Below the pieces are notes generated by a model. That model had not been told where the DNA came from, searched no databases, and saw only the letters and a program-made list of their open reading frames with translations. A stretch of 58,212 bases of DNA from Myxococcales bacterium (GTDB lineage: Bacteria > Myxococcota_A > Polyangia > Polyangiales > Polyangiaceae): assembly GCA_947473045.1 (NCBI GenBank), contig CANJCO010000030.1, positions 1 through 58,212 on the forward strand. Direction: 5' to 3'. How positions within the stretch are numbered: the stretch's first letter is position 1; every line of letters starts with the position of its first letter. Shown here in pieces: positions 1 to 9,000 of this stretch. Made by a program: the position numbers and the translations under genes.

Positions 1-1764
1 CGCGTGGAACAAAAACGCCGAGTGAATGGCCTCCCGAACGGCGTTGTTTCCGCGGAACGAAAACGACAGGTTCGAAATGCCACCCGACACGCGCACCCCC
101 GGGCACGCGGCCTTGATGAGCGTCGCGGCCTCGATGAACGCCTTGCCAAATTCGCTGTGCTCTTCGATTCCGGTCGCGATGGCCAGAACGTTTGGGTCGA
201 AGATGATGTCCTCGGCCGGAAAGCCCACGGTTTCGGTGAGCAACCGGTAGGCGCGCGTGCAGATCTCGACCTTGCGGGCGACGGTGTCTGCCTGCCCCTT
301 TTCGTCGAAGGCCATGACCACCACGCCGGCGCCGAAGCGCAGCACGGTGCGGGCCTTGTCGAGGAAGTCGGCCTCCCCTTCTTTGAGGCTGATCGAGTTG
401 ACGACGCCCTTGCCCTGAATGCATTTCAGCCCCGCCGCGATGACGCTCCACTTGGAGCTGTCGATCATGATCGGAACGCGGGAGATCTCGGGCTCGGTCG
501 CGAGCAAGTTGAGGAACTTGGTCATGGCTGCTTCGCCGTCGAGCATGCCCTCGTCCATGTTCACGTCGATGAGGTTCGCGCCGCTGCGTACCTGGTCGAG
601 CGCCACGGACAGCGCGGCGTTGTAGTCGCCCTTCTTGATGAGGTCGGCGAATTTGGCCGATCCGGTCACGTTGGTGCGCTCGCCGATCATCGTGAAGTTC
701 GTGTCGGTCGTGATCGTGTAGGTCTCGAGGCCGCTGAAGCGCGTGGCCTTCGGCGGCGGCGCAGCGACCCGCGGGGGCATTTCGGCCACTGCGCGGGCGA
801 TGGCGCGGATGTGATCGGGAGTGGTGCCGCAACAGCCGCCGACGATGTTCACGAGGCCGCTGCGCGCCCATTCGGCGAGAAAGCCGGCGGTCTGCTCGGG
901 CAGCTCGTCGTAGCCTGTAGCCGCGAGAGGGTTGGGAAGCCCTGCGTTGGGATACGCCGAGACGAGGTGCCCGGTAATCTGGGAGAGTCGATCGACGTAG
1001 GGGCGCATCTCGTCAGCCCCCAGGGCGCAGTTGAGGCCGACGCTGAGCGGTCGCGCGTGGGCGATGCTGGCGTAGAAGGCGTCGATGGTTTGGCCGGAGA
1101 GGGTGCGCCCCGAGCGATCCGTGATGGTGACCGAGATCATCACCGGCAGGCGCACGCCCATGTCGGCAAACGTCTCTTCGATGGCGACGAGGGCAGCCTT
1201 GGCGTTGAGGGTGTCGAAGATGGTCTCCACGAGAATCACGTCGGAGCCGCCGTCGATGAGCCCGCGCACCTGCTCGGCGTAGGAGACCCTCACCTCGTCG
1301 AAGCTCACCGGCCGAAATGAGGCGTCGTTGACGTCGGGCGAGATCGACAGCGTCTTGTTCATCGGCCCGATGGCGCCGGCCACGAAGCGCGGCTTGCCCG
1401 GGGTCTTTTGCGTGTATTGTGCAGCGACTTTCTTCGCGAGCCGCGCCGCCTCCACGTTGAGCTCGTAGGCGAGCGGCTCGAGGGCGTAGTCGGCCTGCAC
1501 GATGCTGGTCGCGTTGAAGGTGTTGGTTTCGATGATGTCCGCGCCGGCGTCGAGATACTGCGCGTGCACCTCGGAGATCACATCGGGGCGCGTCAGCACG
1601 AGCAAATCGTTGTTGCCCTTGACGTCTTTTCCGTGCGCGGCGAAGCGACTTCCCCGGTAGTCGGCCTCGGCCAGCCGGTAACGCTGGATCATGGTGCCCA
1701 TCGCACCGTCGAGAATCACAATGCGCTGCTGGGCGAGATCTGCAATCGAGGGGCGGGTCGTCAT
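1..1764 (-). CDS. metH: Methionine synthase (cobalamin-dependent), N-terminal part; continues beyond the window
   Basis: Cobalamin-dependent methionine synthase moves a methyl group from methyltetrahydrofolate to homocysteine in the cytoplasm. The frame is open from ATG at 1764 to the window edge, giving 588 codons. The start reads [20 protein letters not shown], the usual opening of the homocysteine-binding barrel (DGAMGTMIQ). The zinc-ligand cysteines are present in GLNCALG and [11 protein letters not shown]. The pterin-binding domain follows ([12 protein letters not shown], then [11 protein letters not shown]-like and DSSKWSV motifs). The cobalamin-binding and reactivation domains lie outside. 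An AGGA ribosome binding site sits 6 nt before the ATG. The family call is very secure; completeness of the gene cannot be judged. Confidence 0.95.
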   Translation of the reverse strand, partial: MTTRPSIADLAQQRIVILDGAMGTMIQRYRLAEADYRGSRFAAHGKDVKGNNDLLVLTRPDVISEVHAQYLDAGADIIETNTFNATSIVQADYALEPLAYELNVEAARLAKKVAAQYTQKTPGKPRFVAGAIGPMNKTLSISPDVNDASFRPVSFDEVRVSYAEQVRGLIDGGSDVILVETIFDTLNAKAALVAIEETFADMGVRLPVMISVTITDRSGRTLSGQTIDAFYASIAHARPLSVGLNCALGADEMRPYVDRLSQITGHLVSAYPNAGLPNPLAATGYDELPEQTAGFLAEWARSGLVNIVGGCCGTTPDHIRAIARAVAEMPPRVAAPPPKATRFSGLETYTITTDTNFTMIGERTNVTGSAKFADLIKKGDYNAALSVALDQVRSGANLIDVNMDEGMLDGEAAMTKFLNLLATEPEISRVPIMIDSSKWSVIAAGLKCIQGKGVVNSISLKEGEADFLDKARTVLRFGAGVVVMAFDEKGQADTVARKVEICTRAYRLLTETVGFPAEDIIFDPNVLAIATGIEEHSEFGKAFIEAATLIKAACPGVRVSGGISNLSFSFRGNNAVREAIHSAFLFHA

Positions 1765-1780
1765 GAAAGTTCCTGGTGGC

Positions 1781-1798
1781 GCGCGACAGAAATCGCGC
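1781..1798 (-). promoter_or_regulatory. Small hairpin in the metH leader
   Basis: A perfect 6-bp inverted repeat (GCGCGA, 6-nt loop, TCGCGC) lies 7 nt upstream of the metH ribosome binding site. It could modulate translation, but nothing resembling a cobalamin, SAM or SAH riboswitch core was recognised in the 140-nt leader. Function is unproven. Confidence 0.3.
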
Positions 1799-1906
1799 AC
1801 AATTGACTACAAATAGGACGCCGAACCGGCGAAGTCCAGCCGCCGGCGCGCTGCGCGTTCTGCGGCTCAGGTCCCGAGGGCCCCTGCGTGTAGCCGCGGC
1901 AACACG

Positions 1907-3145
1907 TCAATCCTTCGCGGCGTCCTTCGCCGCGTCGGCGCCCGCCTCTGCCCCGGCGTCGGCGCCCGGTTGGCACTCGACGAGCGGCTCGACATGAGCG
2001 ACCTTGCCGGCCACCGCCTGGATGGCAGTGAAGCCCACGCCGATGCTGAGCGCGTCGCACGCCACGCCAGGCGCGTTGCCGCCGTCGGCGAGCACGTCGA
2101 GCCCGGTCGACAGGAAGTTCGTCATCACCGAGTAGTTCGTGTCGCCCTCGCAGAACCCGATCAAGCGAAAGGCCGCGATGAGGTCTTCTTTGCGCGACCG
2201 CCCCGCGATGACGCCGTCGTCGACCGACCAGGTGCCGTCGGCCGCTTTGTGGAGCTGACCGGTGACGATCGACTGCGAGAAGGTCAGCGGAAACGCCGTC
2301 GCCGCGGCGCGTTTTCCGGGAAACCAGAACACGGATCCGGGCGGCAGTTGCAAGACGAGCGTGCCTTGTCGCACGTAGGCATTTGCGTCTGCGATGACCG
2401 CGTCGGGCAGCGCCGGTCCGCCCTGCTGCGCGGTGAGCCCGGTGTCACGCACGAGCCATGGCGCGTCCGAAGTAAAGCACGGGTGATTGCGCCAGGTGCC
2501 GTCGGTGCAGCTCCACGGAAGCGGCGCTTCGAGGCCCGGCGACGGGTAGAGGTCGACGCGCACCTGGTCGTCGCTCTCTTTGCCGTTGTAGTGCGAGATG
2601 CGAATGAGAAAGTTGTAATCGCCGCGACAGAGCGCGCAGTTGAACGCGTCGTCGGAGAGCCCGTATTTTCCGCCGATTTCAGGAATATTCGCGGCGTAGC
2701 CCTCGAGCTTGCCGAACATGTTGTCGCGGCAGTAGTTGCCATCGGTCGGAACGGCTGCGCCGGTGGGCTTGCACGACACGACCGGATCGTCCATCGGGCA
2801 GGTGGGCGACGAAGTGCACGTACTGTCGAGGTCGAAGCCGAGGCTCTGCCACGCGTTCGGATCCGCGCCGCCGTCGGGGGCGCGCGAGCCGAGCCGCAGG
2901 TCGCGGATCGCGAGGTAGATCGGCGGCAGCTCTGCGGTGTCGTGCCCCGTGGGGCGCCCGGCCGCCGCCGGCATCTTCGCGCTGTAACAGCCGCTGGCCC
3001 CGACCCCGCTCCACCAGCCGACGCCCTGGCCCGAGGCAGGCCCCGGCGTCGAAGTAACGAGGTCAGCCGTATAGATATTACAAACCGCGCACAATACCCC
3101 GAGCGCGGCCGAAGCGCCGAGGGCGAGTGTGGTCGTGCGCTTCAC
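1907..3145 (-). CDS. Secreted or lipid-anchored protein of unknown function
   Basis: A 412-residue protein from a GTG start at 3145. I preferred it to an upstream TTG at 3175 because it places KRTTT plus a hydrophobic stretch (LALGASAALGVLCAVC) at the N-terminus as a signal peptide. The VLCAVC end is a poor lipobox, so lipidation is possible but not clear. The mature part has many paired cysteines (CTSSPTCPMDD, CALCRGDYNF, WSCTDGTWRNHPC), suggesting a disulfide-bonded extracytoplasmic fold, and an Ala/Asp-rich C-terminal tail ending in AAKDAAKD. No family is recognised. It lies upstream of metH in the same direction with a 142-nt gap, so co-transcription is possible but not obvious. Confidence 0.75.
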   Translation of the reverse strand: MKRTTTLALGASAALGVLCAVCNIYTADLVTSTPGPASGQGVGWWSGVGASGCYSAKMPAAAGRPTGHDTAELPPIYLAIRDLRLGSRAPDGGADPNAWQSLGFDLDSTCTSSPTCPMDDPVVSCKPTGAAVPTDGNYCRDNMFGKLEGYAANIPEIGGKYGLSDDAFNCALCRGDYNFLIRISHYNGKESDDQVRVDLYPSPGLEAPLPWSCTDGTWRNHPCFTSDAPWLVRDTGLTAQQGGPALPDAVIADANAYVRQGTLVLQLPPGSVFWFPGKRAAATAFPLTFSQSIVTGQLHKAADGTWSVDDGVIAGRSRKEDLIAAFRLIGFCEGDTNYSVMTNFLSTGLDVLADGGNAPGVACDALSIGVGFTAIQAVAGKVAHVEPLVECQPGADAGAEAGADAAKDAAKD

Positions 3146-3195
3146 AGGGGCGCAGGTTAGCTGAGGCCGGCGCAAACGACCAAACGCTTGCGCGA

Positions 3196-4191
3196 TTACG
3201 ACTTGTGGAAGTTGGCCGCGATGCGCGCGCCGTCGAAGTCGAAGTGAAAGCGCATCGGCCGCAGTCCGCGCGCCACGAGCGCGTCGTACACGCGGCGCTT
3301 TTCGGCCGGACGAACGTAGAACATGAAGAACCCGCCGCCCCCCGCGCCCATGAGCTTGCCGCCGATCGCGCCGGCCGCGCGCGCGGCGTCGTAGTGCCCA
3401 TCGATCACCGGATCGGTCATGTTCGAGGCCAGCTTGCGCTTCGCAGTCCAGTGCTCGTGCAGCAAATCGCCGTAGCGATCGACCTCGCCCGCGAGCAGCA
3501 GCTTTCGCGTCTCGTAGCCAATTTCCTTGATGCGGTGCATGCGCGCCACGGCGTCGTCTTTGTTGCTCGTGACCGTCTTGGCCTGCTCGCTCAGCACCGC
3601 CGACGCGCTGCGCTCGACGCCCGAATAAAAGATGAGCAGGTTGCTTTCGAGCTCGTCGACGACCTCCGACTTCACGGGCAGGCGCTCGGCGTGCACGGTG
3701 CCGTCTTTGTCGAACGTGAACGCGGTGATGCCGCCATACGCCGCGATGTACTGATCCTGCTTGCCAATAGGCTCCTTGAGCAGGTCGATTTCGATGTGGC
3801 AGGCCTCTTCCGCCAGCTGCGGGGTCGGCACGTATTCACGCTTGAACGCGTGCAGTCCGTTGAGCAGCGCGACGGTGAACGACGACGACGAGCCAAGGCC
3901 GCTGTTGGCGGGAACGTCGGCGAGCGAGTGCAGCTCGAGGCCGCCTTCAATGTTGGCGAAACGCAGCGCCTCCTTGAAAATGCGGTGGTCGATTTGATCG
4001 ACCGATTCGGCCACTTCGAGCTTCGAATAGGCGAGCCGGATGTTGTTGTAGAAGCGTCGCGCGATGACCACGCTCACGTACTTGTCGATCGACGCCGCGA
4101 CGAGGAATCCCCCGTGCTCGCGCGAGTAGCTCGGCAAGTCGGTTCCGCCACCACCCAACGAAAAACGCACCGGCGCCCGCGAAACGATCAT
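3196..4191 (-). CDS. hddA: GHMP-family sugar kinase, D-glycero-D-manno-heptose 7-phosphate kinase type
   Basis: This 331-residue GHMP kinase most resembles HddA enzymes, which phosphorylate heptose 7-phosphate at C1 for nucleotide-activated heptose used in surface glycans. Visible signatures are the N-terminal RAPVRFSLGGGGTDLPSY substrate motif, the ATP loop PANSGLGSSSS (about residues 94-104) and the C-terminal glycine-rich KLMGAGGGGFFMFYV. Its ATG shares a 4-nt ATGA overlap with the stop of the nucleotidyltransferase gene upstream, so the two are translationally coupled and probably act in one pathway. Heptose specificity is inferred from resemblance and from that neighbour; a kinase for another surface sugar is possible. 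Confidence 0.85.
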   Translation of the reverse strand: MIVSRAPVRFSLGGGGTDLPSYSREHGGFLVAASIDKYVSVVIARRFYNNIRLAYSKLEVAESVDQIDHRIFKEALRFANIEGGLELHSLADVPANSGLGSSSSFTVALLNGLHAFKREYVPTPQLAEEACHIEIDLLKEPIGKQDQYIAAYGGITAFTFDKDGTVHAERLPVKSEVVDELESNLLIFYSGVERSASAVLSEQAKTVTSNKDDAVARMHRIKEIGYETRKLLLAGEVDRYGDLLHEHWTAKRKLASNMTDPVIDGHYDAARAAGAIGGKLMGAGGGGFFMFYVRPAEKRRVYDALVARGLRPMRFHFDFDGARIAANFHKS

Positions 4192-4889
4192 CGACTCTCT
4201 CCCAATTTCAAGTCGAGGGCGGCGAGGCCCTCGGGTGACCCAATCTCAAAAAATCGCTGCGCGGCGACCACGGCGCGCATGCGCCGATCGGTCGCGAGGC
4301 GGGACTGCACGCCCTCGAGCCCCATGGCTACGCCGTCGGGCAACGCTGCGATCACTTCGCGACGAAGCGCGAGGGCGCCGTAATCGATGTGGTCGAGCGC
4401 GGCGTCGGTGCCGCCCTTTTCGTAGCGTACGACCCATACGCCGTCGGTCTCGACGTTGGAGGCGTCCCAGCGGCCGTCGTTCTTGTAGACGCTCATGACG
4501 CCTTCGCAGTCGGCGTGGGCGAGCAGGGCATCGAGCGGCGACGCGTAGTCGAACGGCAGGTAACTGTCGCCGTAGGTCACCAAAAACGCCGGAGCGAGCA
4601 GGTGCAGCGCCGCGCGAAGGGCGCCCGCCGTGCCCAGCAGCTTGCCGCCCTCGTGCGAGCAGCGAACGCGCAGGCCGAACCGCGCGCCGTCGCCTACGTG
4701 CGCCTCGAGCTGCTCGCCGAGATGCGCGATGCAGAGCACGACGTCATCGTAGCCGCACGCGCGAAGGCGCTCGAGCTGCCAGTCGATGAAAGGCCTGCCC
4801 GCGACCTCGAGCATCGCCTTGGGAACGGTGAGCGTGCGCGGACGCATCCGCGTGGCGAGGCCGCCCGCCAAAACGACAGCCTGACGCAT
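4188..4889 (-). CDS. hddC: Sugar-1-phosphate nucleotidyltransferase (heptose 1-phosphate type)
   Basis: A 233-residue nucleotidyltransferase of the NTP_transferase fold. The start at 4889 gives MRQAVVLAGGLATRMRPRT, which carries the nucleotide-binding signature, and VPKAMLEVAGRPF supplies the catalytic lysine region. A longer frame upstream adds only non-conserved sequence. Conserved VTYGDSYLPFDY marks the metal-binding aspartate segment. It would transfer a nucleotide to the 1-phosphate made by the overlapping kinase. GmhA (isomerase) and GmhB (phosphatase) homologues are not in the window. The exact sugar and whether ATP or GTP is used cannot be read from the sequence. Confidence 0.82.
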   Translation of the reverse strand: MRQAVVLAGGLATRMRPRTLTVPKAMLEVAGRPFIDWQLERLRACGYDDVVLCIAHLGEQLEAHVGDGARFGLRVRCSHEGGKLLGTAGALRAALHLLAPAFLVTYGDSYLPFDYASPLDALLAHADCEGVMSVYKNDGRWDASNVETDGVWVVRYEKGGTDAALDHIDYGALALRREVIAALPDGVAMGLEGVQSRLATDRRMRAVVAAQRFFEIGSPEGLAALDLKLGESR

Positions 4890-4962
4890 CAGCGGCGGTG
4901 AGCGCAGAGCGCCTTCCTCGTGATCCCTCGCGAGCACATTCGGTTTCGTAGACGAGCAAGCC

Positions 4963-4989
4963 TTGACATGCAACCGGGGCCCGGGTAAT
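4963..4989 (+). promoter_or_regulatory. Candidate sigma70 promoter of tRNA-Lys
   Basis: A perfect -35 box TTGACA at 4963-4968 is followed after 15 nt by GGTAAT (4984-4989), a fair -10 box with short spacing. The tRNA begins 36 nt further on. It lies divergently from hddC. Confidence 0.4.
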
Positions 4990-5025
4990 TGGCCCCTCCT
5001 CGAAAGCGAACAGCTCGCGAGGGAT

Positions 5026-5098
5026 GGGCCAATAGCTCAATTGGTAGAGCAGTGGACTCTTAATCCATTGGCTGACGGTTCAAGTCCGTCTTGGCCCA
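5026..5098 (+). tRNA. tRNA-Lys (anticodon CTT)
   Basis: A full cloverleaf can be folded: acceptor GGGCCAA/TTGGCCC (7 perfect pairs), D-arm GCTC/GAGC, anticodon arm GTGGA/TCCAT with loop CTCTTAA giving anticodon CTT, five-base variable loop, and T-arm GACGG/CCGTC with loop TTCAAGT. The discriminator is A. The following bases are CAA, so CCA is not encoded. It reads the AAG codon. Confidence 0.97.
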
Positions 5099-5109
5099 CA
5101 AGTGCGACG

Positions 5110-5146
5110 ACGCCGAGTCCCCAAAAAGGGCTCGGCGTTCGTTCTT
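5110..5146 (+). terminator. Rho-independent terminator after tRNA-Lys
   Basis: An 8-bp stem ACGCCGAG/CTCGGCGT (5110-5117 and 5131-5138) encloses a loop with an extra CCC/GGG pairing, followed by a T-rich run (TTCGTTCTTTG). It may also serve the convergent CBS gene. Confidence 0.6.
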
Positions 5147-5160
5147 TGTGCGCTTGGCGG

Positions 5161-5580
5161 TCACCGCCTCGGCCCGACCGGATCGCTCGCGCCGTTGAGC
5201 GTTTTTCCGAGCACGCGCAGCGCATCGACCGTCGTGAAGACACCCGCCACGTGCCCGGCCTCGACGACGATAGCGCAGCCGTACTTGTGGCGCGCCATAT
5301 CGGCAGCCACCCGCGCCACGCTGGCGTCGGGCGCGACGATGTAAGGCTCCGCGGTCATCGCCTCTTCAACCAGGGTGTGCGCAAGGTCGACGCCGGGCCT
5401 CGCGACGATGCGCTCGACGTCGCGCTCGGTCACCACGCCAACAAGCACGCCTTCGTCGAGAACAGGCAGATGCCGCACGCCTTTGTCGTGCATAAACCGC
5501 CGCGCGCGCTCGACCGACTCGTCACGCGAGATGGTGTAGGGGCAGACGCTCATGTGCTTGTAAATCGGCTCACGGGGCAT
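5161..5580 (-). CDS. CBS-domain pair protein
   Basis: A 139-residue soluble protein made almost entirely of two CBS domains, the first about residues 8-62 (MSVCPYTISRDESV ... LVGVVTERDVERIV) and the second about 70-130 (MTAEPYIVAPDASV ... VAGVFTTVDALRVL). Stand-alone CBS pairs bind adenosyl nucleotides and act as regulatory modules. No catalytic domain is attached and the partner is unknown. The start ATG at 5580 has a good GGTGAGG ribosome binding site. It is convergent with tRNA-Lys and divergent from the giant TPR gene. Confidence 0.9.
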   Translation of the reverse strand: MPREPIYKHMSVCPYTISRDESVERARRFMHDKGVRHLPVLDEGVLVGVVTERDVERIVARPGVDLAHTLVEEAMTAEPYIVAPDASVARVAADMARHKYGCAIVVEAGHVAGVFTTVDALRVLGKTLNGASDPVGPRR

Positions 5581-6007
5581 TTTGCGACCTCACCGACGCA
5601 GGCTCGCAACCCGCGTGCCTTTGTGGTCGCCCGGAAAATGCGCCCGCTTCGGCGCGCTTGAGCTGCAACCACTGCGCGCCGCGCGAAGGCGCTGCGCCCC
5701 GCTCAGGCGCGGCTGACGCAACACGGAAACCGACGCCCGCGCCGCCCCATGCACGCCGTCACCCGTGCGCGCGGCAAGCGGCGCGCGCCGAGGGGGTCCG
5801 GATCAGCCGCTCGAAGTCGGCCCTGCGCTCGCCAAACTGTTTCCGTCCCCAAGGCGATCTTCGCCCGCCGACGCCTGCTTCGGCGCGCCGCCCTGAACGC
5901 GGGATCAGTCGCGCAAAACGCCCGTCAAACCGACTCACGCGGCGGCGCGAGATTCGGTACGCTGCCCATGCCGCACGCCCCACCCACAGGCGGCGCGCGG
6001 CGCGCCC
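5581..6007. other. 427-nt intergenic region, no gene recognised
   Basis: This gap separates the CBS gene (minus) from the TPR gene (plus) and must hold both promoters. It is very GC-rich, with short open frames on both strands that show no recognisable protein features. I see no convincing -35/-10 pair, structured RNA or repeat. Confidence 0.5.
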
Positions 6008-9000
6008 ATGATCGAGTCAGTCCGCCCCAAAGCTCCTGCTGCAATCGCCGCAACGCTCGCTGCTCTCGACGAGCGAATGGGAGGTGAACGCGAGACGCTC
6101 GACGCGTTCCTGCTCGCGCTGAGTCGCAATCAGTTGCCCGAAGGCGCGTGGCAGAAGCTCGCCGAAGCGGCCGCCCGCGACGGGCGCGTGGCCGAGGTGG
6201 CCTTCGCGTTCGAGGAGCTGTCGCAGGACAAGCGCATCAAGACGCTGACCGCTGCGCTCGCGGCCGAATTCTTCTTTCAGGCGGCTACGTTTTTTCAAAA
6301 CACGCTAGGCGACAACGCGGGCGCGCTCGGGTTCGTCAATCGCGCCCTCGCCGCGCAGGCGACGCACGTCGGCGCCCGCCAGCTACGCGAAGTGCGGCTG
6401 CTGTCCGAGGGTGATTTTGCAGGCCTTGGCGCGCACTACGCCGAGTCTGCAGCGACGCGTCCAAAGGCCGAGCAGGTGGAGCAACTCAAGCGCGCAGCCG
6501 CCGCATTCGAGCAGGCGCCCGAGGCGCTCGACCGACTCATCGAGGTGCTCACGACCGTGGTGCGGCTCGACCCGAACGACGCGCAGGCGCGTACAGATCT
6601 CGCGAGCGCGCTCGGCGCTGCGGGACGAACCAAGGAGCTGTCGCGACTGCTCGAGCAGACGATCGCGAGCCAACCCGACGCGCCTGCCGCGAGACGAAAG
6701 CTCATCGCGATCTACACCGCCGAAAAGCGCGAACTCGAACGCGCGATGCCCCACGTCGAAGCGCTGCTGGCCGAGGACCCGCGCGATTCGGAAGCGCTCC
6801 AAACCGCAGCGCTGCTGCTCGAGATTCGCACGACAACGGCTCGGGCCGCCGAGGCGCTCGCAACGGCCACCGAGGCTACGGGCGAAGTTGCTGCGGCTGC
6901 GCGCCACTGGGCGACGGCGGCGGAGCAGGTTCGCGGACCGAAGCGCGTGGCGGCGCTCAAACGTCTCGCAGCGCTGCGCCGCGACCGGCTCGGCGACGAC
7001 GCAGGCGCGTTCGAGGCGGCCGACGCCGCGCTCGTTCTGGACGCGGGCGACGGCGAGCTGATGACGCAGTACGTGGCACTCGCGCGCTCGCTCGGCAAGC
7101 AGGCTGACGCTCTCAGGACGCTGCAGCGCGCCGGCGCCTCGGCGCGTGAGGCGGAGGGCAAGGGCCGCGTCGGCGTCGAAATCGGCGTGCTCCTCGCAGA
7201 GGCAGGCGACCCAAAGCGCGCTCGAAGCGCGCTGCAGACGGTGCTGGCTGCGGCAGAAATCAGCGATGGTCTCCGCGCGCGCGCCTCGCACGCGCTGGCG
7301 TCGCTACTCGAACAGGTCGGTGATTTTTCAGCCTTGGCGGAGGTGCTCGACGGCCTCGCGCGAATTGAGACGGACGCCGATGCCCGCCAGCGGGTGCTCG
7401 TGCGGATCGCCGAGCTCGCCGGAGCTCCCCCACGCGATCATCGCAAAGCCATGACCGCGTGGCGCGCGCTGCTGACCACCGCGGCGCGCGAGCGTGCGAT
7501 GGCCGAACTCGAAGCGCTGCTCGCTGAGCACGGCGACGACGTGGCGCTTGCCGCGCTGCTGCGCGAGCGCGCAAGCGAGGCCACCGATCCGGCGAGCGCG
7601 CGCGACCTGCTCGTTCGCGCCGCGCGGGCGCTGTCGGGAGCCAGCGGTCACCTCGCGGAGGCCTCCGCGTCGTGGCGCGCGATCGTCGAGCGGTTCGGCC
7701 CCGACGCCGAGACGCTCCGGTCATGGCTGCCACTGCTCGAACTCGAGGGCGACATCGCCGCGCTGACCGGCGGACTCGAGGCCCTCGCGAAGCTCACGCA
7801 AATGCCGGAGCGTGCGAAGGTGCTCACAAAGCTTGGCCTCGTGCGACTGGAGCGCGGGGGCGATCCGCCCGGAGGCGCGGCCGCCCTCGCCGAGTCGTTC
7901 GCGCTCGATGATTCCGACGACGCGTGCCTCCGCGCCCTCGCCGCGCTCGTCGACGGCCCCGACGACGAAGCGGCGCTGATCGCAGCACGTTCTCTCGAGC
8001 CGCGTTATCGCGCCGAGGGTTCGCCGCACGCGCTGCTGGGTCTGCTCGAAGAGCGCGCCCGGCGCTCCCCCGATGTCGGCGTACGCATCGAAACGCTCCT
8101 CGAGGCCACCGAAATTGCCGGTGCGCTGCCGGATGCCCGACCCCGCGCGATCGCGCTCGCGTGTCGCGGACTGCGCGAGGCGCTCGACTCGTCGCTCGCG
8201 TCGGGCGAATGGCTCACTTGCGTAGCAGCGCTGACCGATTCACCGGCGCACGCGCGCTCACTTCCGGCAGCGCTGCTCGGCGCGCTCGGCGGCGCTCCAG
8301 TGAGCAGCGACGCGCGGCTGGCCGTGGCGCTTCGCGCTGCGCGTTCTGCCGCAGCGCTGCGCGACGTCGGTGCGGCGATCGATGCCTACCGCCTCGCGCT
8401 CGCGTATCGTCCAGGCGACGCGGCGCTCGCCTTCGAATTCGAGGCGCTGCTGCGCGAACAGGGCTCCCCAGCCGACCGCCTCGCGCTCCTCCGCGCGACG
8501 CTCGCGCACGGCGGCGACGCGACAACGCTTGGCGCCGGGCATCGCGCGATCGCTGCGCTGTTGCGCGACGAGCTCGGTGATCCGGCGGGGGCACTCGCCG
8601 AGCTGCAGCGAGCCACAGCGCTCGACCCAGACGACCTCCTCGCCGAAAACGCGCTCGTCGATCTGCTGGTCGCGACAGGCCGCGCAGCAGAGGGTCTTGC
8701 TATCCTTGAGACGCGCGCTCGCCGCGCGCCTTCGGGCGGCGAGCGACGGGCAGTGCAGGTCAAGATCGCCGAACTCGCGAGCGTCAGCGGACTGCCCGAA
8801 GTAGCGTCGGCGAGCGCTCGCGGCGTACTGGGCGACGCGGACGTAACCGGCGAGGATCTCGACGTCGTGGAGGCCGTCGCCGAGCGACTCGGTGACATCG
8901 ATCTGGTCCGCGATACGTTCGCGGCAAGAACGTCGCGCGCCGACGGGCACGACGAGCGCATCTTCTGGCTCACGCGCCTCGGGGAGCTCGAGGGCGAGCG

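Noticed and set aside
4-1320. Long plus-strand open frame of 438 codons
   Set aside because: It is antisense to metH; its sequence shows no protein features, while the minus strand gives clear MetH motifs.
1765-1906. Possible cobalamin, SAM or SAH riboswitch upstream of metH
   Set aside because: The 142-nt leader has only a small hairpin; none of the conserved core elements of these riboswitches was recognised.
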